From positions 1 through 33,829 of the forward strand of contig JAGRIE010000041.1 of NCBI GenBank assembly GCA_020443425.1: a DNA stretch of 33,829 nt. The letters run 5' to 3'. This stretch comes from Halioglobus sp. GTDB lineage: Bacteria; Pseudomonadota; Gammaproteobacteria; Pseudomonadales; Halieaceae. Numbering within the stretch: position 1 is the stretch's first letter; the number at the start of each line of letters is the position of its first letter. The position numbers were made by a program, and so were the translations under genes. The notes under the pieces are model-generated. The model did not search any database, was not told the DNA's origin, and saw nothing but the letters and a program-made list of their open reading frames with translations. Of this stretch, positions 7,150 to 16,768 are shown in pieces.

Positions 7150-8709
7150 CGCAGGCGGTTTGCTGCTGATATCGTAAGTGACTCGTGACACACCGGATAT
7201 CTCATTGATAATGCGATTCGAGCAGCGTTCCAGCAAGTCGTAAGGCAGGTGCGCCCAGCGCGCTGTCATAAAGTCGATCGTCTCCACCGCGCGCAGTGCG
7301 ATAACGTATTCATAGCGGCGGCCATCGCCCACTACACCCACAGACTTCACCGGCAGGAACACGGCGAACGCCTGGCTGGTTTTGTGATAGTAATCGGCGC
7401 GGTGCAGTTCCTCGATGAAAATGGCATCGGCCTGGCGCAGCAGATCAGCGTACTCTTTCTTCACCTCGCCGAGAATGCGCACACCCAGCCCCGGGCCGGG
7501 GAATGGGTGGCGGTAGACCATATCGTAGGGCAGGCCCAGTTCCAGGCCGATGCGGCGCACTTCATCCTTGAACAATTCGCGCAGTGGCTCCACCAGTTCG
7601 AGTTCCATATCGTCCGGCAGGCCACCCACGTTGTGGTGTGACTTGATGGTGTGGGCCTTGCCGGTTTTGGCACCGGCCGATTCGATCACGTCGGGGTAGA
7701 TGGTGCCCTGTGCCAGCCATTTTACCTCGGTCAGTTTTCCCGCCTCTTCGTCGAAGACATCGATAAACGTATTGCCGATCACCTTGCGCTTGGCCTCCGG
7801 GTCAGACACTCCCTTCAAGCGCTGCAGGAACATGTCTTCGCAATCGCGGCGCAGCACTTTCACGCCCATATTGCGCGCGAACATCTCCATCACCTGATCG
7901 CCCTCGTGCAGGCGCAGCAAGCCGTTGTCCACAAACACACAGGTCAACTGGTCACCGATGGCTTTGTGCAGCAGGGCCGCCACCACAGAGGAATCCACGC
8001 CACCCGACAGGCCCAACAACACCTTGTCGCTGCCCACCTGGGCTTTCACCCGTTCTATCGCATCTTCAACGATATGCGCGGGCGTCCACAGTGCTTCACA
8101 GCCGCACTGTTCCAACACAAAATGCTCAAATATCCGCTCGCCCTGCAAGGTGTGTGTCACCTCGGGGTGGAACTGAATGCCGTAGAAGGGTTTGGTTTTA
8201 TGCGCCATACCGGCGATGGGGCAGCTGGCGGTTTCCGCGATCAACTCGAAATCAGGCGGCAGTTCCACCACCTTGTCGCCGTGGCTCATCCACACGTCCA
8301 GCAGGCCGTTGCCGTCCTCATCGAAATGATCGCGAATATCGTGCAGCAGGCCGGCGTTGCCCACCTGCCTGATCTGCGCATAGCCGAACTCGCTGACCGG
8401 CGAGCTGCTGACCTTGCCACCGAACTGCTCGGCCATTGTCTGCATGCCGTAGCAGATACCCAGCACCGGCACCCCCAGCTCGAATACCACGGCAGGCGCG
8501 CGCGGCGAGGCGTCGGCGGCGACCGATTCCGGGCCGCCGGACAGGATGATGCCGCTGGGAGCAAAGGCCCTGATCTCGTCCTCGCTCAGGTCAAAGGCGC
8601 GAATCTCGCTATAGACGCCGGCCTCGCGCACGCGACGGGCAATCAACTGGGTGTACTGGGAGCCAAAATCCAGGATAAGGATCTTGCTGGCGTGAATATC
8701 TGCGCTCAT
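7132..8709 (-). CDS. guaA: GMP synthase (glutamine-hydrolysing)
   Basis: A 525-residue enzyme converting XMP, glutamine and ATP to GMP in the cytosol. The N-terminal class I glutamine amidotransferase domain has its nucleophile in GICYGMQ (Cys86) and the HPE motif (His181, Glu183). The ATP pyrophosphatase domain has the SGGVDS P-loop at 235-240. A C-terminal dimerisation domain ends in the conserved TIEWE. The length equals that of E. coli GuaA. The ATG at 8709 is preferred because AGGA lies just upstream and [21 protein letters not shown] matches the family start; the open frame extends 14 codons further. It follows guaB by 66 nt, forming the usual guaBA operon. Its 3' end is the right border of the accessory region. 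Confidence 0.98.
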   Translation of the reverse strand: MSADIHASKILILDFGSQYTQLIARRVREAGVYSEIRAFDLSEDEIRAFAPSGIILSGGPESVAADASPRAPAVVFELGVPVLGICYGMQTMAEQFGGKVSSSPVSEFGYAQIRQVGNAGLLHDIRDHFDEDGNGLLDVWMSHGDKVVELPPDFELIAETASCPIAGMAHKTKPFYGIQFHPEVTHTLQGERIFEHFVLEQCGCEALWTPAHIVEDAIERVKAQVGSDKVLLGLSGGVDSSVVAALLHKAIGDQLTCVFVDNGLLRLHEGDQVMEMFARNMGVKVLRRDCEDMFLQRLKGVSDPEAKRKVIGNTFIDVFDEEAGKLTEVKWLAQGTIYPDVIESAGAKTGKAHTIKSHHNVGGLPDDMELELVEPLRELFKDEVRRIGLELGLPYDMVYRHPFPGPGLGVRILGEVKKEYADLLRQADAIFIEELHRADYYHKTSQAFAVFLPVKSVGVVGDGRRYEYVIALRAVETIDFMTARWAHLPYDLLERCSNRIINEISGVSRVTYDISSKPPATIEWE

Positions 8710-8775
8710 GTGGTGTCCTGGCTGCAAAGGGGAAACTGCGCTGCCTGCCATGCGTCGCTGCAGCGCGGTAAAAGC

Positions 8776-10245
8776 CTACCTGACGGGGTAGTTTGGCGCT
8801 TCCTTGGTGATCGAAACATCGTGTACATGGCTCTCCGCCATACCGGCATTGGTGACACGTACAAATTCGGGCCGGGTGCGCATGGCTTCCATCGTGGCAC
8901 TGCCGGTATAGCCCATCGCTGAACGCACACCACCCATCAACTGGTGGATAATCGCCGATACCGGGCCCTTGTAGGGCACGCGCCCTTCAATGCCTTCCGG
9001 CACCAGCTTTTCGCTGCCGCGACTGGCATCCTGGAAATAGCGATCCGAGGACCCCTGGGTCTGCGACATGGCGCCCAGTGAGCCCATGCCGCGGTAGGCC
9101 TTGTAGGTCCGGCCCTGGTAGAGTTCCACCTCGCCCGGCGCCTCCTCGGTACCGGCGAACATACTGCCCACCATCACCGAGTGCGCGCCTGCGACAATCG
9201 CCTTGGCGATATCGCCGGAGAAGCGGATGCCGCCGTCGGCGATCAGCGGGATATCGGTGCCCTTGAGGGCCTCACAGACATTGGCGATGGCAGTGATCTG
9301 GGGTACGCCGGTACCGGTCACAATCCGCGTCGTACAGATAGAGCCGGGGCCGATCCCGACCTTGACGCCATCGACGCCGGCCTCCGCCAGTGCCACAGCG
9401 GCGGCGGCCGTAGCGATATTGCCACCGATTACCTGTACCGAGGGGAAATGCCGCTTGATCATCTTGACCCGCTCGATGACGTTGCGGGAGTGGCCGTGGG
9501 CGGTATCCACCACCAGCACATCGACCCCGGCGGCAACCAGCGCCGCGACACGGTCGTCGGTGTCGGCGCTGGTACCCACGGAGGCGCCCACCCGCAACTG
9601 GCCGTAGGAATCCTTGCAGGCGTAGGGGAAGCTCTCTGCCTTGTCAAAATCCTTCACGGTGATCATCCCGCAGAGGTCAAAGGCGTCATTCACCACCAGG
9701 ATTTTCTCGATGCGGTGCTCGTGCAGCAGTTCCTGCACCTCCGCCATGCCGGCGCCCTCTTTCACCGTCACCAGTTTGTCACGCGGCGTCATGATCGCGG
9801 AGACGAGCTTTTGCGGGTTGGATTCAAATCGCACGTCGCGACGCGTGACAATGCCGACAAGATCGGTCCCATCCAGCACCGGCACGCCCGATATCCCGTG
9901 CGCACTGGTCAATTCGATCAACTCGGCAATGGTGGCACCCTGCTGGATGGTAATCGGGTCCTTCACCACACCGCTCTCGAATTTCTTGACCTTGCGCACC
10001 TGCTCCGCCTGTTCGGCGATGGTCATGCTCTTGTGGATGATACCGATCCCGCCTTCCTGGGCCATCGCAATCGCCAGGCGGTACTCGGTCACAGTGTCCA
10101 TGGCAGCGGATACCATGGGGATATTCAGGTCGATACCTCGAGTGAGTCGTGTGCGCAGCGATACGTCGCTGGCCACCACGTCAGAGTACCCGGGCGTCAG
10201 CAGAACATCGTCAAAAGTAAGGGCTTCCTGAGCGATACGCAGCAT
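8776..10245 (-). CDS. guaB: Inosine-5'-monophosphate dehydrogenase
   Basis: A 489-residue enzyme catalysing the NAD-dependent oxidation of IMP to XMP, the committed step to GMP. The start [20 protein letters not shown] is the canonical bacterial N-terminus, so the ATG at 10245 is used although the frame is open to 10551 and overlaps xseA there. Two CBS modules interrupt the barrel (about 95-205). The catalytic loop [15 protein letters not shown], with the thioimidate cysteine, lies near residue 305, and the flap MGSLGAM near 410. All are intact. The gene heads the guaBA operon and is divergent from xseA across a 156-nt region with a good promoter candidate at 10286-10314. Confidence 0.98.
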   Translation of the reverse strand: MLRIAQEALTFDDVLLTPGYSDVVASDVSLRTRLTRGIDLNIPMVSAAMDTVTEYRLAIAMAQEGGIGIIHKSMTIAEQAEQVRKVKKFESGVVKDPITIQQGATIAELIELTSAHGISGVPVLDGTDLVGIVTRRDVRFESNPQKLVSAIMTPRDKLVTVKEGAGMAEVQELLHEHRIEKILVVNDAFDLCGMITVKDFDKAESFPYACKDSYGQLRVGASVGTSADTDDRVAALVAAGVDVLVVDTAHGHSRNVIERVKMIKRHFPSVQVIGGNIATAAAAVALAEAGVDGVKVGIGPGSICTTRIVTGTGVPQITAIANVCEALKGTDIPLIADGGIRFSGDIAKAIVAGAHSVMVGSMFAGTEEAPGEVELYQGRTYKAYRGMGSLGAMSQTQGSSDRYFQDASRGSEKLVPEGIEGRVPYKGPVSAIIHQLMGGVRSAMGYTGSATMEAMRTRPEFVRVTNAGMAESHVHDVSITKEAPNYPVR

Positions 10246-10285
10246 AGTGGCGGCCTCCGGCGGGCGGGATTTGATAAAACGATCA

Positions 10286-10314
10286 AGTATAAATCCAAGC
10301 GTGCTGCAGCACAA
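10286..10314 (-). promoter_or_regulatory. Candidate sigma-70 promoter of guaBA
   Basis: On the minus strand, TTGTGC at 10309-10314 and TATACT at 10286-10291 are separated by 17 bases, 40 nt upstream of the guaB ATG. No clear PurR-type palindrome was seen. Confidence 0.45.
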
Positions 10315-10401
10315 TTGGCGCGACCGGCATTTATGTACTCGGCGGTGGAATACAGTACACTGCCCGGACCCGTTTTTGGACATAATCTGGCCTGTAACTG
10401 C

Positions 10402-11763
10402 ATGAGAACGCCCGGCACACCGGATACCCCACCTGTACTGCTCACGGTAAGCCAGCTCAACCGGCAGGCGAAATCGCTGCTGGAGAGCCATTTCGACTTT
10501 GTCTGGTTGGAGGGCGAAATCAGCAACTTCGCCGCCCCCTCCTCCGGCCACTGGTATTTCTCACTGAAAGACGGCAGCGCCCAGGTGCGGTGTGCGATGT
10601 TCCGGAACCGCAACCAGCGGCTGAAGTTCACGCCACAGAACGGTGACGCGATACGGCTGCGCTGCCGGGTGTCGCTGTACGAGGGCCGCGGCGAGTTCCA
10701 GCTGATTGTCGAGTACCTCGAGCCCGCCGGGGCAGGCGCGCTGCAGGCGGCCTTCGAGAAACTCAAGGCCCGCCTGCTGGCCGAGGGGCTGTTCGACCCC
10801 GCGCGCAAGCAACCGCTGCCCGCCTCGGTGGCTCACCTGGGCATCATCACCTCCCCGACCGGCGCCGCCATCCACGATATCCTGACCGTGCTGCGCAGGC
10901 GCTGCCCCTCCATAGCGGTCTCACTGCTGCCGGTGGCGGTACAGGGAGAGGGTGCCGCCGCCCAGATCGCCGCCGCCATAGAGCGGGCCAACCGCTGGCA
11001 GACCGAGGGCAGGATACAGCTGGATGTGCTGGTGGTCGGTCGCGGTGGCGGTTCACTGGAGGATTTGTGGGCGTTCAATGAAGAAATCGTCGCGCGCGCC
11101 ATTGCCGCCAGCGCGCTGCCCGTTGTCAGCGCAGTCGGACATGAAGTGGATTTCAGCATTGCCGACCTGGTGGCGGATGTCCGCGCGGCTACGCCATCGG
11201 CGGCGGCGGAGCTGTTGAGTCCCGACCAGCGCGAGTGGCAACAGCGCCTGCAGATCGCTGAAACCAACCTGTTGCGGCTGGTGCGGCGCAAACTGGCAGA
11301 TGCCACCCTGAAGCTGACACACCTGCGACAGCGCTTGAAACACCCGGGCGCCCAGCTGCGGGAGCAGGCCCAGCGGCTTGACGACCTTGAACAGCGCCTG
11401 CTGCTGGCCCAGAAAAACCTGCTGATGCGACAGCGCAGTGCACTGGCGCTACTGGACAGCCGGCTGATGTCGCACTCGCCGCTGCCGCGCCTGCAACAGC
11501 TGCAGCGCGACAGCGCGCAGTGGCATCACCGTCTGGAGGCCGCCATGCGCCAACAACTGCAGGCGAAAGGCCACCGTCTCAGCCACCTGGCACAGATGCT
11601 GGACTCACTGAGTCCACTGGGCACCCTGCAGCGCGGCTATGCCATCGTCAGCGACAGCCAGGGCAATGTACTGCGCGACGCCAGCGTGGTGTCAGTCGGC
11701 GATGAAGTCGAGGCCAGGTTGGCCACCGGCACGCTGGGGCTGGTGGTGAAACGCACGCAGTAG
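10402..11763 (+). CDS. xseA: Exodeoxyribonuclease VII large subunit
   Basis: A 453-residue catalytic subunit of exonuclease VII, which degrades single-stranded DNA to oligonucleotides together with XseB. The N-terminal OB-fold region (about 10-110) carries [19 protein letters not shown] and [12 protein letters not shown]. The catalytic domain has the [15 protein letters not shown] segment and the [18 protein letters not shown] motif near 212-230. A long helical, glutamine- and arginine-rich coiled-coil region precedes the C-terminal GYAIV beta-rich end. The length matches E. coli XseA. The ATG at 10402 aligns with the family start, although no Shine-Dalgarno is visible. The frame stays open upstream across the antisense of guaB as far as 9181; that part is a shadow. 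XseB is not in the window. Confidence 0.97.
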   Translation: MRTPGTPDTPPVLLTVSQLNRQAKSLLESHFDFVWLEGEISNFAAPSSGHWYFSLKDGSAQVRCAMFRNRNQRLKFTPQNGDAIRLRCRVSLYEGRGEFQLIVEYLEPAGAGALQAAFEKLKARLLAEGLFDPARKQPLPASVAHLGIITSPTGAAIHDILTVLRRRCPSIAVSLLPVAVQGEGAAAQIAAAIERANRWQTEGRIQLDVLVVGRGGGSLEDLWAFNEEIVARAIAASALPVVSAVGHEVDFSIADLVADVRAATPSAAAELLSPDQREWQQRLQIAETNLLRLVRRKLADATLKLTHLRQRLKHPGAQLREQAQRLDDLEQRLLLAQKNLLMRQRSALALLDSRLMSHSPLPRLQQLQRDSAQWHHRLEAAMRQQLQAKGHRLSHLAQMLDSLSPLGTLQRGYAIVSDSQGNVLRDASVVSVGDEVEARLATGTLGLVVKRTQ

Positions 11764-11814
11764 ATGATGCCGGCGCCAGCGTGGCGCTGGCTTCGGCGCA
11801 TTGTGCCAGACGCG

Positions 11815-12462
11815 CTAGTACTTCGCCGGCAGCCTGGAGTTGATGATGATGTGCCGCCCCTCAAAACGGATGTACTCACCGATGGTGAGATCCTTGAGGA
11901 TCCGGGCCACCATTTCACGCGAGGCACCGACGCGGTCGGCGATATCCTGCTGCGTCAGCTTCTCGGGAATGTAAAGCGTACCGTCACCGCGCTCCTCGGA
12001 CAGGTCCATCAGGACATTGGCAACACGGCCGTAGACATCCTGCAGCGCCAGGCTTTTGACATCCGCGGTGAGCTTGCGGACGCGCTGCGCGAGGTTTTTA
12101 ACCAGCTGGCGACCGATATTCGGGTGCTGGTCCAGCACCCGGTTGAAATCTTCCTTGTAGATAATGCAAAACGTCGATTTTTCAACAGTGCGCACCGACG
12201 CCGAACGCGTCGAGTCATCGAGCAGTGCCAGTTCGCCGAAATAGTCTCCGGCACCCTGGGTGTTCATGATGAACTCCTTGCCGTTCTTGTCACTGCAGTA
12301 AACCTTGACCTTGCCGCTCTCGATCACGAACAGCGAATCAGCCGGGTCATTCTCGTGAATGACAACTGTATTTTTGGGGAATGATCGACTGGTACTGCTC
12401 GCCACCAGGGCGTCCAGCTCGGTCGGCGTTAAGCCCCGGAATATTTCAACTTGCTCCAACAT
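11815..12462 (-). CDS. CRP/FNR-family transcriptional regulator
   Basis: A 215-residue regulator with an N-terminal cyclic-nucleotide-binding fold (about 5-120), a dimerisation helix and a C-terminal winged helix. The binding pocket carries FGELALL (Glu77) and RSASV (Arg86, Ser87), equivalents of the CRP residues that contact cAMP ribose and phosphate. No FNR-type cysteine cluster is present. The recognition helix SREMVARILKDL keeps the Arg-Glu-x3-Arg pattern by which CRP reads TGTGA half-sites. The dimerisation-helix contacts differ (Leu-Thr where CRP has Thr-Ser), so the ligand is uncertain. The ATG at 12462 follows AGAGGG and fits the family start; the frame opens at 12582. It is divergent from a cyclase operon, which suggests that product as ligand. 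Confidence 0.92.
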   Translation of the reverse strand: MLEQVEIFRGLTPTELDALVASSTSRSFPKNTVVIHENDPADSLFVIESGKVKVYCSDKNGKEFIMNTQGAGDYFGELALLDDSTRSASVRTVEKSTFCIIYKEDFNRVLDQHPNIGRQLVKNLAQRVRKLTADVKSLALQDVYGRVANVLMDLSEERGDGTLYIPEKLTQQDIADRVGASREMVARILKDLTIGEYIRFEGRHIIINSRLPAKY

Positions 12463-12747
12463 GAGAACACTGCCCTCTTTTCGGTTTACCCGCTTTAACC
12501 GTCGCGATAATAGTACCCCAAAGTTTTGGCAAAACGCACCTTTGTACACAAATTTGATCCCGCACTGCTTCCACGGCGGCAATTTCGGGTTTCCCCGGCT
12601 CCACCTCGCTGGGTATACTCCGTTTCAGGCATCCCGTCACAGGATTCAAACGCAGTGTAAGAGCAGCGCCATATTGGTACACTCCGCACATTCCCTGACA
12701 ACAGGCTTATGGTGTCACACGCGCGGCGGTGCCCGACGCACAAAATC
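12463..12747. promoter_or_regulatory. Divergent control region between the CRP-type gene and the cyclase operon
   Basis: The 285-nt region contains a palindrome GTTTT-GGC-AAAAC at 12523-12535 and, on the minus strand, a TATTAT -10-like element at 12506-12511 in front of the CRP-type gene. I see no full TGTGA-N6-TCACA site. No coding sequence is convincing here, apart from a possible 13-codon N-terminal extension of the cyclase from 12709. Confidence 0.3.
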
Positions 12748-14193
12748 ATGAATACCCTCACTGACCCGACAGCACATCCCTGGAAAGCCGCCCTGCTGGA
12801 AGAGATCAGGGCGCTGCCCGACAATTTTCCAACGTCGGGTGAGGCGTTTGGCGAGGAGACAACCGACGACATCTCGCACCTGCTGGATGCCGCCGCCCGT
12901 CTGGAAAGCATGCTCGGCAACAGCGAGCAGGTTGCAAACACCCACGACCTGATGAACGTACTGACAGCGCTGCGCGGTTACGCGGAGATGCTGCGCGAGG
13001 ATATCGGCGCGGACAACCCCGCTCTGGATGCCAGGCTCGCCGCACTGCTGACAGCGGTCGAGGCCGCGCACAACGTCAAGGCGGCACCGGAGACTGCCGA
13101 CAACCGGATCGTGCAATCCGAGCCGGGCTTTATCCTCGCGGTGGACGATCTGCAGGAGAACCGCGAGCTGGTGGCGAGAAACCTGTCCCGCAGCGGTCAC
13201 TTTGTGATCACCGCGGCCAGCGGCGAGGAAGCGCTGCGCGCGCTGGAACAGAGCGATGTCGACGTCGTACTGCTGGACCTGCTGATGCCCGGCATGGACG
13301 GGCGCGAGGTGCTCAGGCGCATCAAGGAGCACCCGGAGTGGCGGGCGACACCCGTGATTGTAATCTCGGGCAGCCAGGACATGGACGGCATTATCGAATG
13401 TATCGAAGCCGGTGCTGACGACTATCTGTTCAAGCCCTTCAACCCCGTGCTGTTGCAGGCACGGATCAAGGCCGGGATCGAACGCAAGCGCTGGCATGAC
13501 AAGGAAGAACAGTACCGTCAGCAGCTGGAGCGCAACGAGAAGTTCATCCGCGCCACATTCGGGCGCTACCTCTCCGACGAAATCGTGACCGATATCCTGG
13601 AGCGTCCCGAGGGACTGGAATTGGGTGGCGACCTGCGCCGGGTCAGTATCATGCTGTCGGATATTCGCGGCTTCACCTCACTCAGTGAAAACCTCGCGCC
13701 GGCACAGGTGGTGAAGATGCTCAACCGCTACCTGGGCACCATGACCGACATCATCATGGCCCACCACGGCACCATTGACGAGTTCATCGGCGACGCCATT
13801 CTCGCCGTGTTCGGGGCTCCCCAGCACCGCGACGACGACGCCGACCGCGCGGTCAACTGCGCACTGGCGATGCAGGCGGCCATGGTCGACATCAACGCCC
13901 AGAACGTGGCGGAGGGTTTCCCCGCTGTCTACACCGGTATCGCCATCAACACGGGCGACGTGATCGCCGGCAATATAGGGTCCGAGCGGCGCAGCAAATA
14001 CGGCTTTGTCGGCCACCCGATGAATGTGACCTCGCGTATCGAGGACATCACCCGCGGTGGCGAGATCCTCATCTCCGACAGCACACTCACCAGCCTCAAG
14101 GGGCAGTTCACTGTCGGGCGCAGCGAGGAAATCAGCGTGAAAGGTATCGACGAAATCATCCTGGTCCACCAGATCATCGCGGAGAATGTATGA
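12748..14193 (+). CDS. Response-regulator receiver fused to class III nucleotide cyclase, with N-terminal DHp-like segment
   Basis: A 481-residue protein (494 if the ATG at 12709 is used; numbering below is for 494). A helical segment around 75-100, THDLMNVLTALRGYAEML, resembles the dimerisation/phosphotransfer helix of histidine kinases and keeps a histidine (79). A receiver domain (141-260) has the acidic pair Asp146-Asp147, phosphoacceptor Asp190 in LLDLLMPGMDG, and Lys242. A linker with FGRYLSDEIV leads to a class III cyclase domain (310-470), with metal-binding Asp318 (LSDIRGFT) and Asp362 (EFIGDAILAVFG) and the NVTSR transition-state motif (Asn439, Arg443). Glu358 sits where adenylate cyclases have the adenine-reading lysine, and Gly432 where they have Asp or Thr, so cAMP versus cGMP is open. 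It overlaps the next gene by ATGA. Confidence 0.92.
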   Translation: MNTLTDPTAHPWKAALLEEIRALPDNFPTSGEAFGEETTDDISHLLDAAARLESMLGNSEQVANTHDLMNVLTALRGYAEMLREDIGADNPALDARLAALLTAVEAAHNVKAAPETADNRIVQSEPGFILAVDDLQENRELVARNLSRSGHFVITAASGEEALRALEQSDVDVVLLDLLMPGMDGREVLRRIKEHPEWRATPVIVISGSQDMDGIIECIEAGADDYLFKPFNPVLLQARIKAGIERKRWHDKEEQYRQQLERNEKFIRATFGRYLSDEIVTDILERPEGLELGGDLRRVSIMLSDIRGFTSLSENLAPAQVVKMLNRYLGTMTDIIMAHHGTIDEFIGDAILAVFGAPQHRDDDADRAVNCALAMQAAMVDINAQNVAEGFPAVYTGIAINTGDVIAGNIGSERRSKYGFVGHPMNVTSRIEDITRGGEILISDSTLTSLKGQFTVGRSEEISVKGIDEIILVHQIIAENV

Positions 14194-14564
14194 CCCAGGA
14201 TAAGCTGGTACTGCTGGTCGAGGACAACGAGCTCAACCGCGATATGATGGTGCGGCGGCTGAAGCGCGCCGGCATGAAAGTGATCACCGCCGGCAATGGC
14301 CAGCAGGCGCTGGACATGATGCAGTCCGAGCAGCCCTGCATCGTACTGATGGATATGAACCTGCCGATACTCGACGGTTGGGCCGCCAGTCGCCGGGCCA
14401 AGGAGGATGAGCGCATCCGCCATATCCCCATCATCGCACTCACCGCCCATGCGACAGAGGGCTACCGGCAGTACGCCCTGTCTGCCGGCTGCGATGGCTA
14501 CGCCACCAAACCGGTGGACTTTCCCGGCCTGCTGATGACGATCAAGCGACTCACCCGCGCATGA
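14190..14564 (+). CDS. Single-domain response regulator (CheY/DivK-like)
   Basis: A 124-residue receiver domain with no output domain. Acidic residues Glu11-Asp12, phosphoacceptor Asp55 (LMDMNLP), Thr85 (ALTAH) and Lys107 (TKP) are all present, so it should accept phosphate. The sequence DMNLPILDGW, then AHATEGYRQYALSAGCDGYATKPVD, is typical of receivers that pair with hybrid-like kinases. Its ATG overlaps the cyclase stop (ATGA at 14190-14193), and its own stop overlaps the kinase start (ATGA at 14561-14564). The three genes are therefore translationally coupled. It probably shuttles phosphate between the kinase and another component; the partner is inferred from position only. Confidence 0.95.
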   Translation: MTQDKLVLLVEDNELNRDMMVRRLKRAGMKVITAGNGQQALDMMQSEQPCIVLMDMNLPILDGWAASRRAKEDERIRHIPIIALTAHATEGYRQYALSAGCDGYATKPVDFPGLLMTIKRLTRA

Positions 14565-16072
14565 GCCTGCGCCGCCAGCTCACACTCTCGCTGATCACAA
14601 TCCTGATTCTGTTCGCGGTGAACGTCGGCACCCACTTCTGGGGCAGCTACGCCAGGAACGAGAGTATGATCGCCTACCGCAACTCGGTGACGGCGACGCA
14701 GCTGTCCACCGAGGTTGAACAGCTGCTGGAAGACCAGCGACAGCAGATACTGATCCTGGCCACACTGCGCGAGACCACCGACGACCAGCTCGGGGATGCC
14801 GAATTGCAGCGCGCCGAGGAGTCCATCCAGACCATCAATGGCAAAATCCAGAAACTCGGCCGGCTGAGCCACAATGTCACGGAACTGGACTTCGAGCACC
14901 TGTGGGAGAAGAGCAGCCTGCTGCTCAAGCGCTGGCTGACGTTCTACCGCAACTACAATGACCCCGAGTTCCAGATGGACATGAACGACCCGCTGCCCTT
15001 TCTCGAGGTCAGCCAGCGACTGAAACAACTGGAGCAGCGGCAGGCCTTTATCGCGGCGCAGCGCGCCAATATTATCGACCGCACGATATCGCTGACTGAC
15101 AGGATCACCGTCATCGCGTTTTTCTCCTCCATCTTCCTGACGGCCACGCTGGGGTATTTCCTCGTCAGCTACACCAACACCTCCTTCAAGAGCCTGAAGA
15201 CCGGCACCGAGCGATTCGGCAGCGGCGACCTCGACTACCGCATCGACGACATCAATGATTCCGGGGAACTGGGTGCGCTGGCGGATGCGTTTAACGATAT
15301 GTCCGATAAACTGCGCAACGCGATTCACGACGTGCACAAGGCCAGGGACATCGCCGACGAGGCCAACGCCGCCAAAAGTATGTTCCTGGCCAATGTCAGC
15401 CACGAACTGCGCACCCCGCTGAATGCCATCATCGGCTACAGTGAAATGCTGCACGATGAGTTGGGCGACACCCAGGAGATAGACCGCGCGCAGTTCCAGC
15501 AGGACCTGGACACCATCATAAAATCGGGACGGCAGCTGCTGACGCTGATCGATGACATACTGGATCTGTCAAAGATCGAGACGGGCAATATGTCGCTGCA
15601 CTGCGAGCCGTTCAACCCGGCAGCGTTGCTGCGCGAGGCCTGCGATGTGTTGACGCCACTGTTGAGAAACAACGACAACACGCTGCAGATCGATGACCTG
15701 GCAGAGTTGCCGGAATTCTACAACGACGCCGCCAAGTTCAGGCAGATTTTCACCAACCTGTTGAGCAACGCCAACAAGTTTACGCACGCTGGCTTTATCA
15801 CGGTCAGCGCCCGCGAGTTGGAGGACCAGAAAGGGTGGGTCGAGTTCACCGTCAGGGATACCGGGATAGGCATGACCAGCGAACAGGTGGCTCGTATTTT
15901 CAACGCCTTCGTGCAGGCTGATTCCTCTACCAGTGCCAACTATGGCGGCACCGGGCTGGGGCTGGCGATCTGCCGGGACTTCTGCACCCTGATGGGCGGC
16001 AGTATCAGTGTCGAGAGCGAAGCGGGGGTTGGCTCGACGTTTACTGTATTGCTTCCTTCTGACCCAGCATAA
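14561..16072 (+). CDS. Membrane sensor histidine kinase (HAMP, HisKA, HATPase)
   Basis: A 503-residue inner-membrane kinase. It has TM1 at about 7-28, a helical extracytoplasmic sensor of about 150 residues rich in Gln and Glu (four-helix-bundle-like), TM2 at about 181-203, HAMP at about 204-256, and a HisKA domain with SHELRTPLNAIIGYSEML (His281). The ATPase domain has the N box FTNLLSNANKF (about 397-407), G1 DTGIGM (433-438) and G2 GGTGLGLAI (462-470). All catalytic boxes are intact and there is no receiver domain attached. It is the last gene of the cyclase/receiver/kinase operon and probably phosphorylates the two receivers. Its 3' end overlaps the convergent lipoprotein gene by 32 nt. 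The stimulus is unknown. Confidence 0.95.
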   Translation: MSLRRQLTLSLITILILFAVNVGTHFWGSYARNESMIAYRNSVTATQLSTEVEQLLEDQRQQILILATLRETTDDQLGDAELQRAEESIQTINGKIQKLGRLSHNVTELDFEHLWEKSSLLLKRWLTFYRNYNDPEFQMDMNDPLPFLEVSQRLKQLEQRQAFIAAQRANIIDRTISLTDRITVIAFFSSIFLTATLGYFLVSYTNTSFKSLKTGTERFGSGDLDYRIDDINDSGELGALADAFNDMSDKLRNAIHDVHKARDIADEANAAKSMFLANVSHELRTPLNAIIGYSEMLHDELGDTQEIDRAQFQQDLDTIIKSGRQLLTLIDDILDLSKIETGNMSLHCEPFNPAALLREACDVLTPLLRNNDNTLQIDDLAELPEFYNDAAKFRQIFTNLLSNANKFTHAGFITVSARELEDQKGWVEFTVRDTGIGMTSEQVARIFNAFVQADSSTSANYGGTGLGLAICRDFCTLMGGSISVESEAGVGSTFTVLLPSDPA

Positions 16073-16646
16073 GCTCACGCAGGCGCCGCAGTGCCTCCTC
16101 CCGTTTCTCCAGGTTCTCCGTCACGGTCGCATTCTCGCTCTGCAGGTCGTTGATCTGCATGTGCAGGTCGCTGAGGATCGCCAGCATGTCGCGCATCAGC
16201 ACAATTTGCTCATTCAGCTGGACGTTCGTCGGCGGCTTCCGCATCAGGCGCAGGTAGGATTCGCGCGCCGTGCGCCAGTTGTAATAGGGGCTCTGGGGGA
16301 TCATCTTGACATACGCCACGGCGATATTGGCCTCCCAGTCCACACCGGGGGCCGACTCCAGCCGCTGGTAGCGCCTGAAGTAATTCACGGCCTCGCGGTA
16401 ATCGCCTGCGGCCAGGTTGGCAAAGCCCTTTTCCAGAAACGTGCGGTCGACGCTGACCTGCTGTGAGCAGTCACACTTGTCCTTCGACTGGTCCGGCAGG
16501 TTCAGTGTCAGTTCCGGCACCGGACCGCGCCGCGGCTCATCTGGCGCTCCCTCGGCGGGAGCCGTCGCATCGGGCGCAGTTGCACATGCCTGTAACAGCA
16601 AAACCAGCGCCGCGGCGGCCAGAGTGTGAAGACGGGTCTCAAGCAA
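16041..16646 (-). CDS. Outer-membrane-type lipoprotein with TPR-like and coiled-coil regions (QseG-like?)
   Basis: A 201-residue lipoprotein. The signal sequence ends in a lipobox LLQAC with Cys21, followed by Ala, compatible with outer-membrane sorting. A Pro/Ala-rich linker leads to a TPR-like helical pair (FLEKGFANLAAGDYREAVNYF) and then a C-terminal coiled coil (about 150-195) ending LRRLRELMLGQKEAIQ. The only usable start is TTG at 16646: an in-frame stop lies 25-27 nt upstream, and GAGGA sits 7 nt before the TTG. The plan recalls QseG-type lipoproteins encoded beside sensor kinases, and the gene is convergent with a kinase gene, overlapping it by 32 nt. I regard that assignment as tentative; it could be a generic envelope lipoprotein. 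Confidence 0.75.
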   Translation of the reverse strand: MLETRLHTLAAAALVLLLQACATAPDATAPAEGAPDEPRRGPVPELTLNLPDQSKDKCDCSQQVSVDRTFLEKGFANLAAGDYREAVNYFRRYQRLESAPGVDWEANIAVAYVKMIPQSPYYNWRTARESYLRLMRKPPTNVQLNEQIVLMRDMLAILSDLHMQINDLQSENATVTENLEKREEALRRLRELMLGQKEAIQ

Positions 16647-16768
16647 GTTAGCATCCTCAGGAAGAGCGGTCTACCGGCAGTGTAGCGCAATAAAAACGCG
16701 CTGGCACTCCACGGGAGGAACCGCTGCACAGTTCTGCAAAATCCAGCACTGCGGGTGGCAATCTCCCG

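Noticed and set aside
7651-8922. 423-codon plus-strand frame antisense to guaA
   Set aside because: It is a composition shadow: His/Gln/Arg-rich with no domain, opposite an intact guaA.
9181-10401. Long open frame running on the plus strand into xseA across the antisense of guaB (860 codons in total)
   Set aside because: It mirrors the guaB codons in a high-GC gene. The translation before 10402 resembles no protein family, while guaB on the opposite strand is fully conserved.
16647-16768. Possible terminator or small RNA between the lipoprotein gene and lysS
   Set aside because: No stem followed by a T-tract and no convincing promoter pair were found.
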